Shown piece by piece: positions 19,382-28,576 of a stretch of DNA of 64,000 nucleotides. The notes under the pieces are model-generated. The model was given only the letters and a program-made list of their open reading frames with translations. It was not told the origin of the DNA and searched no databases. The stretch is from positions 1-64,000 of the forward strand of contig NZ_WOTO01000027.1 in assembly GCF_010993775.1 (NCBI RefSeq), written 5' to 3'. Numbering within the stretch: position 1 is the stretch's first letter; each line of letters opens with the position of its first letter. Source of the stretch: Fodinicola feengrottensis. GTDB taxonomy: Bacteria > Actinomycetota > Actinomycetes > Mycobacteriales > HKI-0501. A program made the position numbers and the translations under genes.

Positions 19382-20064
19382 TTAGCTGACCGGAGCGAGC
19401 TTGCTCAGGTTGGCGTTGCTCCAGATCGAGTCGACCTGGTTGCGCTCCTGCTGGTCCGGCTGGGTGTTGCGGCAGGACGGGCCGGGTCCGCCGCCGGACA
19501 TCATCAGCTCGCTGCACGGACCGGAGTAGTCGTCCGGCAGGCCGAGCACGTGACCGGTCTCGTGGGCCACCACCCGCTGCGAGTAGTACTCCTGGTTCTG
19601 TTGGTAGTCCAGGAAAACATAGCCGTGGCCGGAGCCGTCGGTGTCGGCGTACGAACCGCGGGAGTCGTTGCCCTCGTAATAGGAGAAGTCCGCGTTCGCG
19701 CCGCCGGCGCTCAGGCGTACGTTGTGCACCGCGCCGTTCCAGATCTGCGCGCTACCGGCGATTTCCGACGCGAAGGTGGGTGCTTGCGACGCATCATAGA
19801 CGACCGTCACGGCCGTCAGTTTTGGTGAGGCTGCCCGCTTTTTGGCGACCGAGCGCAGCACTGCCTGGAGAAACGCACGGTTCGCGGCGGCCTCCGCCGC
19901 CGATCCCGCGTAGGTGCCGCTGAAACCGGACACCGACGTGCCACCCCCGGCGCGACGAGTCCGTCGCTGGAGCCGGCCTGCGCGGGAGTCGCGAACATCG
20001 CCATCGCCATGGCGGCGGTCGCGAGGCTCAGCAGTCCGAGAGCGATGGATTTCGGACGTCTCAT
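19382..20064 (-). CDS. snpA: Snapalysin-type secreted metalloprotease (peptidase family M7), frameshifted once
   Basis: Extracellular zinc endopeptidase. MRRPKSIALGLLSLATAAMA... ending PAQA is a Sec signal peptide (ATG 20064, GGGAGG-like RBS just upstream). After a frame change near 19940 the mature enzyme follows, with the zinc motif HETGHVLGLPD, in which two His and the Asp are the ligands and Glu the catalytic base, then DYSGPCSELMMSGGGPGPSC, almost diagnostic of the M7 family. Length is normal for snapalysin (about 225 residues including leader). It would digest milk casein-like proteins in the medium. Terminator shared with the convergent LysR gene. Confidence 0.92.
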
Positions 20065-20139
20065 GGGAGGGCTCCTCACCCTGGGCAAAGGGATACATCC
20101 GCATTATTAAGCGCTTTGCCGGCGATGGGGCTATCCCGA

Positions 20140-20737
20140 TCAGCGATCATACGGAGTTATCGCTCTCGCGGAGGTAGCCGGCCTGTGATGGCAGGAGAGC
20201 GTTTTGGCGCCGGTGAATGCGAAGACGAGCCGGGTGTTTTGCACTCCCCACTTTCCTTTGACCTGTTGGAAGTCGCCCAGGGCTTTGCTCTTCATGATTT
20301 TCCGGTAGCCGAGATAGTTCACCCGCCACAGGAACAGCACGAGTTGTCCACCGGGTCGCAGCACCCGAGCGGCCTCGGCGAGCCCGGCGTCCGGGTTGTC
20401 GAATTCCTCCAAAGAATAGCTGTAGAACACCGTATCCACGCTGTCGCTGGAAAACGGCAGGCTCTCCCCTCGAGCGCAGACGGCTTCGAACCCGCCCCGC
20501 GCCTGCAGTTTCAGCACCGCGCCGGGGGTCGGGATCCACCGCCGTCAGCTGTCCTTTGTCGCCCAGGTGCCGGGCCAGGTGATCGGTGTAGAAGCCGGCG
20601 CCGGCGCCGACTTCCACCACCGTCCCAAAAGGGGGAATCCAGCGTACGTCCCGAGTGGGCAGGTCACCGCCGAGAATGCGTCGAAGCCATCCCACGCTGA
20701 TCAGTTGATAAGCCGCCGCCGGCGTGTGCCACCTCAT
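20140..20737 (-). CDS. Class I SAM-dependent methyltransferase, frameshifted once
   Basis: About 200 residues. Motif I is VVEVGAGAGFYTDHLA with the acidic end of strand 2 in LTAVDP; after a frame change near 20525 come SLPFSSDSVDTVFYSYSLEEF and EAARVLRPGGQLVLF, the usual motifs II-III of the UbiE/COQ5-like group. Start ATG 20737 overlaps the TGA of the upstream membrane gene (ATGA), so the two are translationally coupled. The methyl acceptor is unknown; coupling to a membrane protein suggests a lipid or quinone-like substrate, which is inference only. Confidence 0.82.
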
Positions 20738-21165
20738 CGCACACCTGCCAGCGAAGCCGGCTGGCCGACTGTACGCAGCGACCGTACGGAGAACCACATC
20801 GCGGCTCCCGCCAACGGCAACTCCAGCAGGAATGCCTCGGCGATGGCGATCACCAGATCGGATCCGGTGTTGGACGTACAAATGTCGAACCAGGAATCGG
20901 TGCACATCAGGCCAGCGGTCACGCACATCGCCGCGATTGCCCGGGAATCCCGCCGAAAAAGCAGAACAGCCGCGGTGCCGGCGCCGACCGCGATGGCCAG
21001 GTCCAGACCCACCCACGCGGTCGACCAGCGCTCGGCCAGCATGGTGGGTGGCAGGGTATTGGCCAGAAAGACAATCCAGGGAAGCAAAATAATCGCGACC
21101 GCGGCGGCGACGGTCGCGGCCACCGGAGAACGCCGGTCCTCACCGGTAAAAGGTGTCGTAGTCAT
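20734..21165 (-). CDS. Four-helix membrane protein coupled to a methyltransferase
   Basis: Intact 143-residue protein with four hydrophobic helices (about residues 18-35, 50-67, 76-91 and 104-122) and a conserved-looking WVGLDLAIAVGAGTAAVLLFRR and TDSWFDICTS. Similar small proteins occur in actinobacteria without an assigned function. It overlaps the following methyltransferase start by four bases (ATGA) and thus likely works with it. Confidence 0.75.
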   Translation of the reverse strand: MTTTPFTGEDRRSPVAATVAAAVAIILLPWIVFLANTLPPTMLAERWSTAWVGLDLAIAVGAGTAAVLLFRRDSRAIAAMCVTAGLMCTDSWFDICTSNTGSDLVIAIAEAFLLELPLAGAAMWFSVRSLRTVGQPASLAGVR

Positions 21166-21309
21166 GCATTTGAGCTTCCTGCGAAGAAGATCCGCAAACG
21201 ATCAGGCGGCCCCACCGGCTGATGGTCGGGTTAACCCACCCCCGGACCCTCGGGTCACCCGTCTTTCGTTCGCTCTCGACCGGCGTTGATCAGGCGTTAC
21301 GATCGAGGC

Positions 21310-21588
21310 ATGTGTCGAAACATCACCACTTTGCGTGGGTTGGAACCGTCCGCGACCGACGACGAAATCGAGGCGGCCGCGCGGCAGTACGTCCGGAAGG
21401 TCAGCGGCGTGCAAACCGTCACCGATGCGACCCATGACGCGTTCGAGGCGGCGGTGGCGGAGGTGACCGCGGCGACCACCAAACTGCTGGCAGCGCTGCC
21501 GGCTCGCCGCCAGCCCCCGGCCACCGTGCCGCCGCTGCGCCGGCCCGAGGTGCAGGCCCGGATCGCGGCCCGGGCCGCCAAGGGCTGA
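21310..21588 (+). CDS. DUF2277 family protein
   Basis: Intact 92-residue cytoplasmic protein. The start at ATG 21310 (MCRNITTLRGLEPSATDDE) corresponds to the conserved DUF2277 N-terminus MCRNI, followed by EIEAAARQYVRKVSG, also diagnostic. The second half is less conserved and ends in a basic Ala/Arg tail. The family is widespread in actinobacteria, possibly DNA-associated, but without a demonstrated role. Confidence 0.9.
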   Translation: MCRNITTLRGLEPSATDDEIEAAARQYVRKVSGVQTVTDATHDAFEAAVAEVTAATTKLLAALPARRQPPATVPPLRRPEVQARIAARAAKG

Positions 21589-21601
21589 CCCGCGAGGCCC
21601 C

Positions 21602-21643
21602 AGGTAACGAAACGGCCCGGTTTTGTGAACCGTATCGTTACCT
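21602..21643. terminator. Hairpin terminator between convergent DUF2277 and MFS genes
   Basis: AGGTAACGAAACGG (21602-21615) pairs with CCGTATCGTTACCT (21630-21643) with one mismatch, leaving a 14-base loop containing TTTT. It lies between the DUF2277 stop and the MFS stop, so it can serve both directions. Confidence 0.7.
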
Positions 21644-21655
21644 TCGGGGACCTGG

Positions 21656-23115
21656 TTAGGCTGCCGAGTTCGTCGGGCGGAAGGACACCGCGACGGCGAC
21701 CGCGAGGATGGCGACGACGACGGCGCCGATCCAGCCGGCCGCGTGGAATCCGCTGGTGAAAGCCGCCCGTGCGGTGTCCAACACGTCGGCCGGTACGTTC
21801 GCCGCGACCGCCGCCGCCAACGACTCCCGTGCCCCGCCGGGCAGCGCCTGACCTCGGTAAACAGCATTGCTGACGCTGCCCAGAACGGCGATCCCGAGGG
21901 AGATACCCAGCTCGCTGGCGGTCTCCGACATCGACGCCACCGATCCGGCGCGCTCGGCAGTGGCGGCGGCAATGGTCTGGTCAGTGCCGAGCACCCAGGT
22001 CGGCGCGATGCCCGAAGAAGACGATGACGATGCCGGTCAGCGCGACCGGCAGCCCGCCGGTGGCGGGGATGTGGGCGAGGACGACGAAACCGAGCAGCGA
22101 CACCACCAGGCCGCCAGTGATCACGTACGCGGGCCGAAAACGGCGGGCGATGACCGGCGCCAGCAGCGAGCTGACGATCATCCCGAGGCTGTCCGGGACC
22201 AGCCAGAAACCCGCGTGCAGTGCTGACAGGCCGGCCACCAGCTGCAAGAACTGCGCGAACAAGTACGAGACGCCGCCGGCAGCCGCGCCGCCCAGGAGCA
22301 GGACGACGAGTCCCACCGCCACCGCCGGAGTGCGGAAGAGGCGTACGTCCATCAGCGGGTTCTTCGACCGCAACTGCCGTACGACGAAAGCCGCCCCGAC
22401 GCCTAGCCCGAGCACCAGTGCCAACGCGGGCACCAGCCGCAGACCCGTGTTGGCGATCTCCTTAAGGCCGTAGATGACCGGCAGGATGGCTCCGAGCGAC
22501 AGAAAAAACGCTGATCAGGTCGATCCGGCCGGCCGTCGAGTCGCGCTGTTCGGGCAGCAGGATCGGAGCGGTGACCAGCAACAACGCCATGACTGGTACG
22601 CCCATCAGGAACACCGAACCCCACCAGAACACGCTCAGCAGCACGCCACCAACCAGCGGGCCGATGACCGTACCGACTAGCAGGCAGGTTGCCCACACGC
22701 TGATCGCGGTGCCGCGCTGGCGCTCGTTCCGGAACATCCCGCTGATCAGCGCGAGCGTGGACGGCATCAGGGTGGCGCCGGCGATCCCGAGCAACGCGCG
22801 GGCCGCGATCAGCATGTCGGCGCTGGTCGAGTACGCGGCGACCACCGAGAACAAGCCGAAGGCGGCGGCGCCGATCATCAGCAGCCGTCGGCGGCCGATC
22901 CGGTCACCGAGAGTGCCCATGGTGACCAGGAATCCGGCGATCGTGAAGCCGTAGACATCCATGATCCACAGCAGTTGCGTACTGCTCGCGTGCAGGTCTT
23001 TTTCAGCAAGGGCAAGGCAAGGAAACAGGACGCTGAAGTCCATTGCGGCGAGGATGGTGGGCAACGCGAGGACGGCGAGGCCGATCCATTCGCGGCGGGT
23101 CGCGCGCTCGGTCAT
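21656..23115 (-). CDS. MFS drug exporter, DHA2 (14-TM, EmrB/QacA type), frameshifted
   Basis: Proton-driven multidrug efflux pump. ATG 23115 has AAAGGAG eight bases upstream. The N-terminus has the DHA2 hallmarks: LPTILAAMDFSVLFPCLALAE (TM1 motif D1), LWIMDVYGFTIAGFLVTMGTLGDRIGRRRLL (motif A) and ARALLGIAGATLMPSTLALI; motif C (GTVIGPLVGGVLL) follows. After frame changes near 22503 (six A) and 21990 the remaining helices continue, ending SFRPTNSAA. About 485 residues in all. Divergent from the AfsR-like regulator, its likely controller. Confidence 0.88.
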
Positions 23116-23211
23116 GGTCGCGCTCCTTTCTGAAGGTGGTCTGTGGTGCGACCCTGCGCGTCGCCGCGCACGGTTCGCTGACGGTCGGCCGTGCGCGCGT
23201 ACGGTGTGGCC

Positions 23212-26145
23212 ATGCGTTTCGGCGTGCTCGGCCCGCTCGCGGTGTGGACCGTCGACGGCCTGCCGGTCCGGGTGCCGGAAGTGAAGGTCCGCGCGCTGCT
23301 CGCTGACCTGCTGGTGCACGCCGGTCATCCGGTGTCGGCGGACCGGCTGGCGGACGATTTGTGGGGCGACCGGCTGCCGGCGAATCCGGCCAACAGCTTG
23401 CAGACCAAGGTCTCGCAGTTGCGTCGCGCGCGCTCGCGCCGCACGGTCGGGAGCTGGTCGGCTATGAGCCGGCTGGGTATGTCCTGCGTACGAGCGCGGT
23501 GGATGTCTCCTGCGATTTCAGGAACTTCTCCGGCAGGCCGCCGAAAATGCCGACGTACGTGGGAAAGTCGCGCTGCTGACGGAAGCACTCGCGCTCTGGC
23601 GCGGGCCGGCGCTGGCCGATTTCGCCGATGAGGAGTTCGCGCGGCCGGCGATCGTACGCTGGCAGGAGCAGCGGCTGACCGCGTACGAGGACCGGGCGCA
23701 GGCCAGCCTGCTGTTGGCTGAGGCTGGGACGGTGGCGGACGAGCTGGCGCCGTGGGTGGCGGTGCATCCGTTTCGGGAGCTGCTGCGGGCGTTGCACCTG
23801 CGTGCGCTGGATGCCGTCGGTCGTCGGCGGGAGGCCCTGGACAGCTACCGTGAGCTGCGCAAACGGATGGTCGACGAGCTGGGGATCGAGCCGGGACCGG
23901 AGGTGGTCGCGGCGCATCAGGCGATCCTGGAACAGGCACCCGTACGCGTACGTACCAACCTGCCGGCGTCCGTCAGCGCACTCGTCGGGCGCGACGATGC
24001 GCGTGACACGGTGCGCCGGCTGCTGGAGACCAGCCGGCTGGTGACGCTCACCGGTCCCGGCGGAGTCGGGAAAACCGCGCTGGCCCTGGAAACCGCCCGG
24101 CAGCTGGAATTTCCGGACGGCTGCTGGTGGGTGGAGTGGGCCGCGGTGGAGCGGGACGCGCCGGAGGCGGTGCTGGTCGACGTGGTGTTGGCCGCGCTCG
24201 ACATCCGCTCCGGCTCCCTCGACGACGTGCTGCGCTCGCGGCTTTTGGTGCTGGACAACTGCGAACACGTCATCGAGTCGGCCGCTCACCTGATCGCGCG
24301 ACTACTGGCGGTCGCTCCGGACGTACGCGTGCTGGCGACTTCCCGGGAACCGCTGGGCATCGCCGGCGAGCGGGTCTGGGCGGTGCCGCCGTTGCCAGAG
24401 TCCAGCGCGATGGAGCTTTTTGTCGCCCGCGCGACCGCTGCCGCGCCAGAGTTTTCCTTGAATGCGGACGATGAACCGACGCTGGCAGCGATTTGTCAGC
24501 GGCTGGAGGCATTGCGCTGGCGGTGGAGTTGGCCGCCACTCGGGTGCGGGCCCTGGGGGTCGCCGAGCTGGCCGCCCGGCTGGATCCGTTTCTCACCCTG
24601 GCCAACGGAAAACGGGACGTGCCGGCGCGGCAGCGGACGCTTCGGGCGGTGATCGACTGGAGTTGGGAGCTGCTCAGCGATCCTGAGCGGGCGGTGCTGC
24701 GGCGGTTGGCCGTCCACGCCGATGGGTGTGCGTTGTCGGCCGCTGAGGCGGTTTGTTCCGGTGAGGGGGGTCGAAAACGGGGAAGTAGTCGACCTGCTGG
24801 CCCGGCTCATCGACCGCTCGCTGGTCGTGGTGGCTGGTGCCCGCTATCGCCTGTTGGAGTCCGTCGCCGCGTACGGACGCGAGCAGTTGGGCGCCGAAGC
24901 CGTGCGGACTTGCCAAAAACACCTCGCGTACTACCTGAGCCTCGCCGAGCGGGCGGCCCTTGAGCTGCGCGGGAGTCAGCAGCGGCAGTGGCTGTCGCGG
25001 TTGGACGTGGAGGCGGCGAACCTCCGGGCCGCGCTGGATTTCGCTGTCCAGCAAGGGGAAGTCGACACGGCGTTGCGGTTGGTCAACGCGCTGGCCTGGT
25101 ACTGGTTCCTGCGTGGCCGGCTGGCCGAGGCCGTACGATCGCTGGCCGCCGCGCTCGCGCTGGCCGGGGATTCCCGGTATCGGGCCGAAACGGCGTGTTG
25201 GCACGTTGGCATCGCGATGCTGGCTGGACAACCCGTACCGGCCTCGCCGTCGATCGCGGATGACAGGGCGCGGTGGTTCTTCGGCTTCGTACGGTCGGAT
25301 TTCGGCGATCCGGCTGACAGTGAGGCGCTGGTGGCCGAGGCGCTGGCCGCCTTCCAGGCGAGCGGTGATCGCTGGGGGATGGCCGCGGCTCTGAGTACGA
25401 GCGCGAAACTCGCGTCGATCCGGGGCGATTTCGTTGGCATGCGGGAGTATGGCGAGCAGAGTCTGGCGATTTTCGCTGAGTTGGGCGACTGTTGGGGACA
25501 GTTGCAAGCCCCCGAGTGGCTGGGTGAGGTGGCCGAGATCCACGGCGAGTACGAGCTTGGCCGCAAGCTGGGTCGGGACGCGTTGGCGATGGCCGAGGAT
25601 CTCGGGCTCTGGCCGCAGGCTGCCGACCGGCTGTCGTGGCTCGGCCGGATCGAGACGATGACCGGCGATTTCGTACGGGCACGGGAGCTGCACGAGCGAG
25701 CGCTGCGGCTGGCTCGGGAGCAGGGTTACCTGCCGGGGCAGGCCTTCGCCGAGATGAACCTGGGCTGTGCGGCCCGCCGGGAAGGCAAGTTCGACGAGGC
25801 TGAGCGGCTGCTGACCGGCGTGTTGAGCAAGCATCCCGATCCTGGGCCGGCGCGGGTGATTTCGCTTGCTGAGCTGGGTTTTATCGCCGAATCGCGCGGC
25901 GATGGCAGGGCCGCGCGTACGTTCCACCAAGACGGCCTGGCGGCCGCGCGGGCACTGCGCGACCGGCGGGCCATCGCGACCGCGCTGGAGGGCCTTGCTG
26001 GCGCGGAAGTGGTGGATGGGCGAGTCGAGGAGGCCGCACGGTTGCTCGCGTCAGCGGACGAACTGCGGCAGTCGCTGGGATTGCCGGTCGCGGATCGGTT
26101 CGACGCGGATCGGATCTCGACCGCGATCGCGATCAGCGGCGGCTG
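23212..26145 (+). CDS. AfsR/SARP-family regulator with BTAD, NB-ARC-like ATPase and TPR domains, frameshifted
   Basis: Large regulator of about 975 residues. From ATG 23212 (MRFGVLGPLAVW) it has an OmpR/PhoB-type winged helix, a bacterial transcriptional activation domain ending at RKRMVDELGIEPGPE (about 23905), then an STAND ATPase with Walker A TGPGGVGKTAL (24053) and Walker B RLLVLDNCEHV (24240), and a long TPR-like C-terminal half (25000-26100). Frame changes near 23430, 23515, 24510 and 24770 (six G). Proteins of this layout integrate ATP binding and ligand or partner binding to activate export or secondary metabolism genes. Its position 96 bp from the divergent MFS exporter makes that gene a prime target. 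Confidence 0.85.
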
Positions 26146-26870
26146 AGGTTTTCCATGAACGTAAGAAGAAGATCGTGCGTGGCCGGCGAGCTCCACTGAG
26201 CCAGCACCACCGGGTCGTCGACCGGCTGGACGGCCGCGATCCGGTCGAGCGCGGGGCGCTGCAGTTGTCGTTTGCTGAGCGCGTAAACCTCCGCTGGCAC
26301 GGCGGCGAGCCGGCCGGCTCGGGCCAGCGCGGTCGGCAACAGGTCGGCCGGCGCCACCACCTCGTCGATTACGCCCATCGACTGGGCGGTCGCCGGGTCC
26401 AGCCGGTCCGCGGTGAGCACCAGCCGGGAGGTCACCGGACCGACGCCGTGCCGCATGATTTCCATCGGCACGGTGGGAAAAGGGACGCCAACGGCCAGCT
26501 CGGTGAGGCCGATCGTACCGGCCGACATCAGCCTTACGTCACACGCCACCGCGAGGACACAGCCGCCCGCCAGCGCGTGTCCGTTGACAGCGGCGACCAC
26601 CGGTTTCGGGTGGCCGAACAACGCGGAGGCGGCGACGGTCAGCGCCGGCAGGAACTCCGCCACGTACGCGGCGCCGCCGTCCACGATCCGTTTGAGGTCG
26701 ACACCAGCGGAAAAGCAGCGGCCGGCGCCGGTCAGCACGACCGCGCTCGCCTCGGCGACCGAAGCGAGCGCGAGGGGCAGCGCGGACAGCAACTCCAGGT
26801 CCAACGCGTTGACTGGGCCGTGGTCGAGCTGCAGAACGGCGATCCCGTCCTGTTCGGTGGTCTCGATCAT
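26133..26870 (-). CDS. Enoyl-CoA hydratase/isomerase family protein
   Basis: Intact 245-residue crotonase-fold enzyme. The oxyanion-hole segments are present: AGRCFSAGVDLKRI and HALAGGCVLAVACDVRLM. The position of Glu144 of rat crotonase reads PTVPMEIMRHGVG, where one Glu is possible, and the Glu164 position (GVIDEVV) has no clear glutamate in the catalytic register, so it may be an isomerase, thioesterase-like or hydrolase member instead of a true hydratase. ATG start 26870. It overlaps the AfsR-like gene end by 13 bases on the opposite strand. Confidence 0.85.
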   Translation of the reverse strand: MIETTEQDGIAVLQLDHGPVNALDLELLSALPLALASVAEASAVVLTGAGRCFSAGVDLKRIVDGGAAYVAEFLPALTVAASALFGHPKPVVAAVNGHALAGGCVLAVACDVRLMSAGTIGLTELAVGVPFPTVPMEIMRHGVGPVTSRLVLTADRLDPATAQSMGVIDEVVAPADLLPTALARAGRLAAVPAEVYALSKRQLQRPALDRIAAVQPVDDPVVLAQWSSPATHDLLLTFMENLSRR

Positions 26871-26892
26871 CGGTCCATTGTGACCGGGTGCC

Positions 26893-27813
26893 TCAGCCCT
26901 GGTGGACCGGGAGGTCGAAGCGTACGCCGCTCAGCTCCTCCGACACGTCCCACAGCCGGCGCGCGGTCTCCAGATCCTTGGCGGACTCGACCGGCTGCAC
27001 GACCTTCGGGTAGCCGCGGGACTCGCCGATGCCGTTAGGGCCGAAGAACTGGCCACTCTCGGCGTCCGGCGCGGTGGCCGCGTACAGCTGATTGAGCGCG
27101 CCCATTTCCATGCTCTGTGCGACCACCGTGCTGGCCAGCCGCATCAACTGCCTCGTCAGCCCGGTGGGGCCGGTGGAGGTGAGGTTGGTGGCGGCGAAGC
27201 CCGGGTGCGCGAGCAGGCTGCGGATCGGCAGGTCAGCGGCCCGGAGCCGGCGATCCAGCTCGAGCCCGAACTGCACGTTGGCGAACTTGGACTGCGCGTA
27301 GGCGTCGGTCGGCGTGTAGCTCTTTTCGCCTTGCAGATCGTCGAAGTGCAGCGAGCCGCGCCGATGCAGGCTGGAGCTGACGGTCACCACCCGGGCGTCC
27401 CGGCCGGCCCGGAGCCGGTCCAGGAGCAGGCCGGTGAGCGCGAAGTGGCCGAGGTGGTTGCCGCCGAACTGCGACTCGAAGCCCTGCTTGGTCAGCTCGC
27501 GCGGCGGCATCATCACGCCGGCGTTGTTGATGAGTACGTCGATCGGGCCGTCGAAGCCGGCCGCGAAGGCGCGTACTGAATCGAGGTCCGCGAGGTCCAG
27601 GTGGCGTACCTCCAGCTCGGCGGTCGGCTGGCCGGCGCGCAGTTTCTCCAGCGCTGCCTGGCCTTTTGCCTCATTCCGTACGGCCAGAACGACGTGCGCT
27701 CCGTGCTGGGCGAGGGCCTGCGTGGTGGCGTAGCCGAGGCCACTGTTGGCGCCGGTCACCACGAAGGTCCGGCCGGTCTGGTCGGGGATGTTGTCCGCGG
27801 TCCACTTGCTCAT
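26893..27813 (-). CDS. Short-chain dehydrogenase/reductase, retinol dehydrogenase/protochlorophyllide reductase-like
   Basis: Intact classical SDR of 306 residues. The start is ATG 27813 (MSKWTADNIPDQ), because AGGAG lies seven bases upstream; the ATG two codons earlier abuts that RBS. Cofactor motif VVTGANSGLGYAT, structural NNAGVMM, catalytic Ser in TVSSSLHRRG and YAQSK. The long C-terminal extension and substrate loop resemble the actinobacterial retinol-dehydrogenase/WWOX-like group. Divergent from a TetR regulator, which probably represses it. Confidence 0.9.
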   Translation of the reverse strand: MSKWTADNIPDQTGRTFVVTGANSGLGYATTQALAQHGAHVVLAVRNEAKGQAALEKLRAGQPTAELEVRHLDLADLDSVRAFAAGFDGPIDVLINNAGVMMPPRELTKQGFESQFGGNHLGHFALTGLLLDRLRAGRDARVVTVSSSLHRRGSLHFDDLQGEKSYTPTDAYAQSKFANVQFGLELDRRLRAADLPIRSLLAHPGFAATNLTSTGPTGLTRQLMRLASTVVAQSMEMGALNQLYAATAPDAESGQFFGPNGIGESRGYPKVVQPVESAKDLETARRLWDVSEELSGVRFDLPVHQG

Positions 27814-27893
27814 TGCCATCTCCTGCGGTGGGGTTCGTTAGACACAGCCTGACGCGAATGGCACTGAGTGTCAAGTTAGGCATGGTGTGGCGT

Positions 27894-27907
27894 ACGCAGC
27901 ACTGCGT
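27894..27907. promoter_or_regulatory. Candidate TetR operator ACGCAG-N2-CTGCGT
   Basis: Perfect inverted repeat (arms 27894-27899 and 27902-27907, spacer CA) in the 111-bp region between the divergent SDR and TetR genes, 18 bp before the proposed TetR start. Site length and spacing suit a TetR dimer. Confidence 0.5.
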
Positions 27908-27924
27908 GTAGAGTGAACCGGGTG

Positions 27925-28576
27925 ATGGGAATTTCGCGCAGCATGGCCGAGCGCAAGCGGCAGCTCGTTCGTGACGAGCTGTCCGAGGCCGCGCTGCAGG
28001 CCTTTTGCCTTCGGTGGCTTCCAAGAGACCACCATCGACCAGATCGCGGCCGCCGCCGGTGTCTCTCGACGTACGTTCTTCCGTTATTTCAAAACAAAAG
28101 AAGACGTGATTATCGAATTTCTCAGCGAGGTCGGGCAGTTGGTGCCGGACGCGCTGCGAGCCCGCCCGGCCAACGAGGCGCCGCCGGTCGCGCTGCGGGA
28201 AGCGTTCATGGCGATGGTCGAGGTTTATGCGGAGCATCCGGAAAAGGCCATCCGGCTGGCCAAACTCATCCTGGAAACACCCGCGCTGCGGGCTCGCTAC
28301 CTCGATCGGCAGTTCGAGTGGCAGCAGGAGCTGACCACGGTCTTCGCCAGCCGCGCCGGTGTGGACGGCGACGCTGACCTGGGCCCGGACGTGACGGTCG
28401 CGGTCGGGGTCGCCGCCTTTAACACCGCCCTGCTGCGCTGGGTGCGCAGCGACGGTTCCGAGGAGTTGTCCGACCTGCTCGAACGGGCATTAACCCTTGC
28501 CGCGCCGGCGCGATCCGGTAGGTTGCTGCGCATTTACTCGGATGACGGACCCCTGCCCTCGGGTAACAATGGCGAG
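27925..28576 (+). CDS. TetR-family regulator, frameshifted near the HTH and joined in frame to the next domain
   Basis: N-terminal MGISRSMAERKRQLVRDELSEAAL (start ATG 27925) is followed, after a frame change at a run of T near 28005, by GGFQETTIDQIAAAAGVSRRTFFRYFKTKEDVI, a clear TetR HTH, and about 140 residues of helical ligand domain ending around LLERALTLAAPAR (28510). There is no stop before the Eis-like domain: the frame runs straight on through a short linker to MTVDVKF at 28577. Either the two proteins are genuinely fused or an indel around 28500-28530 removed the stop; one alternative frame has TAG there. Likely regulates the divergent SDR gene. Confidence 0.78.

Noticed and set aside
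24674..25930. 418-codon antisense frame within the AfsR-like gene
   Set aside because: Low-complexity Arg/Pro/Gln-rich translation, no domain, no RBS, fully inside the TPR region whose sense frame is clearly coding.
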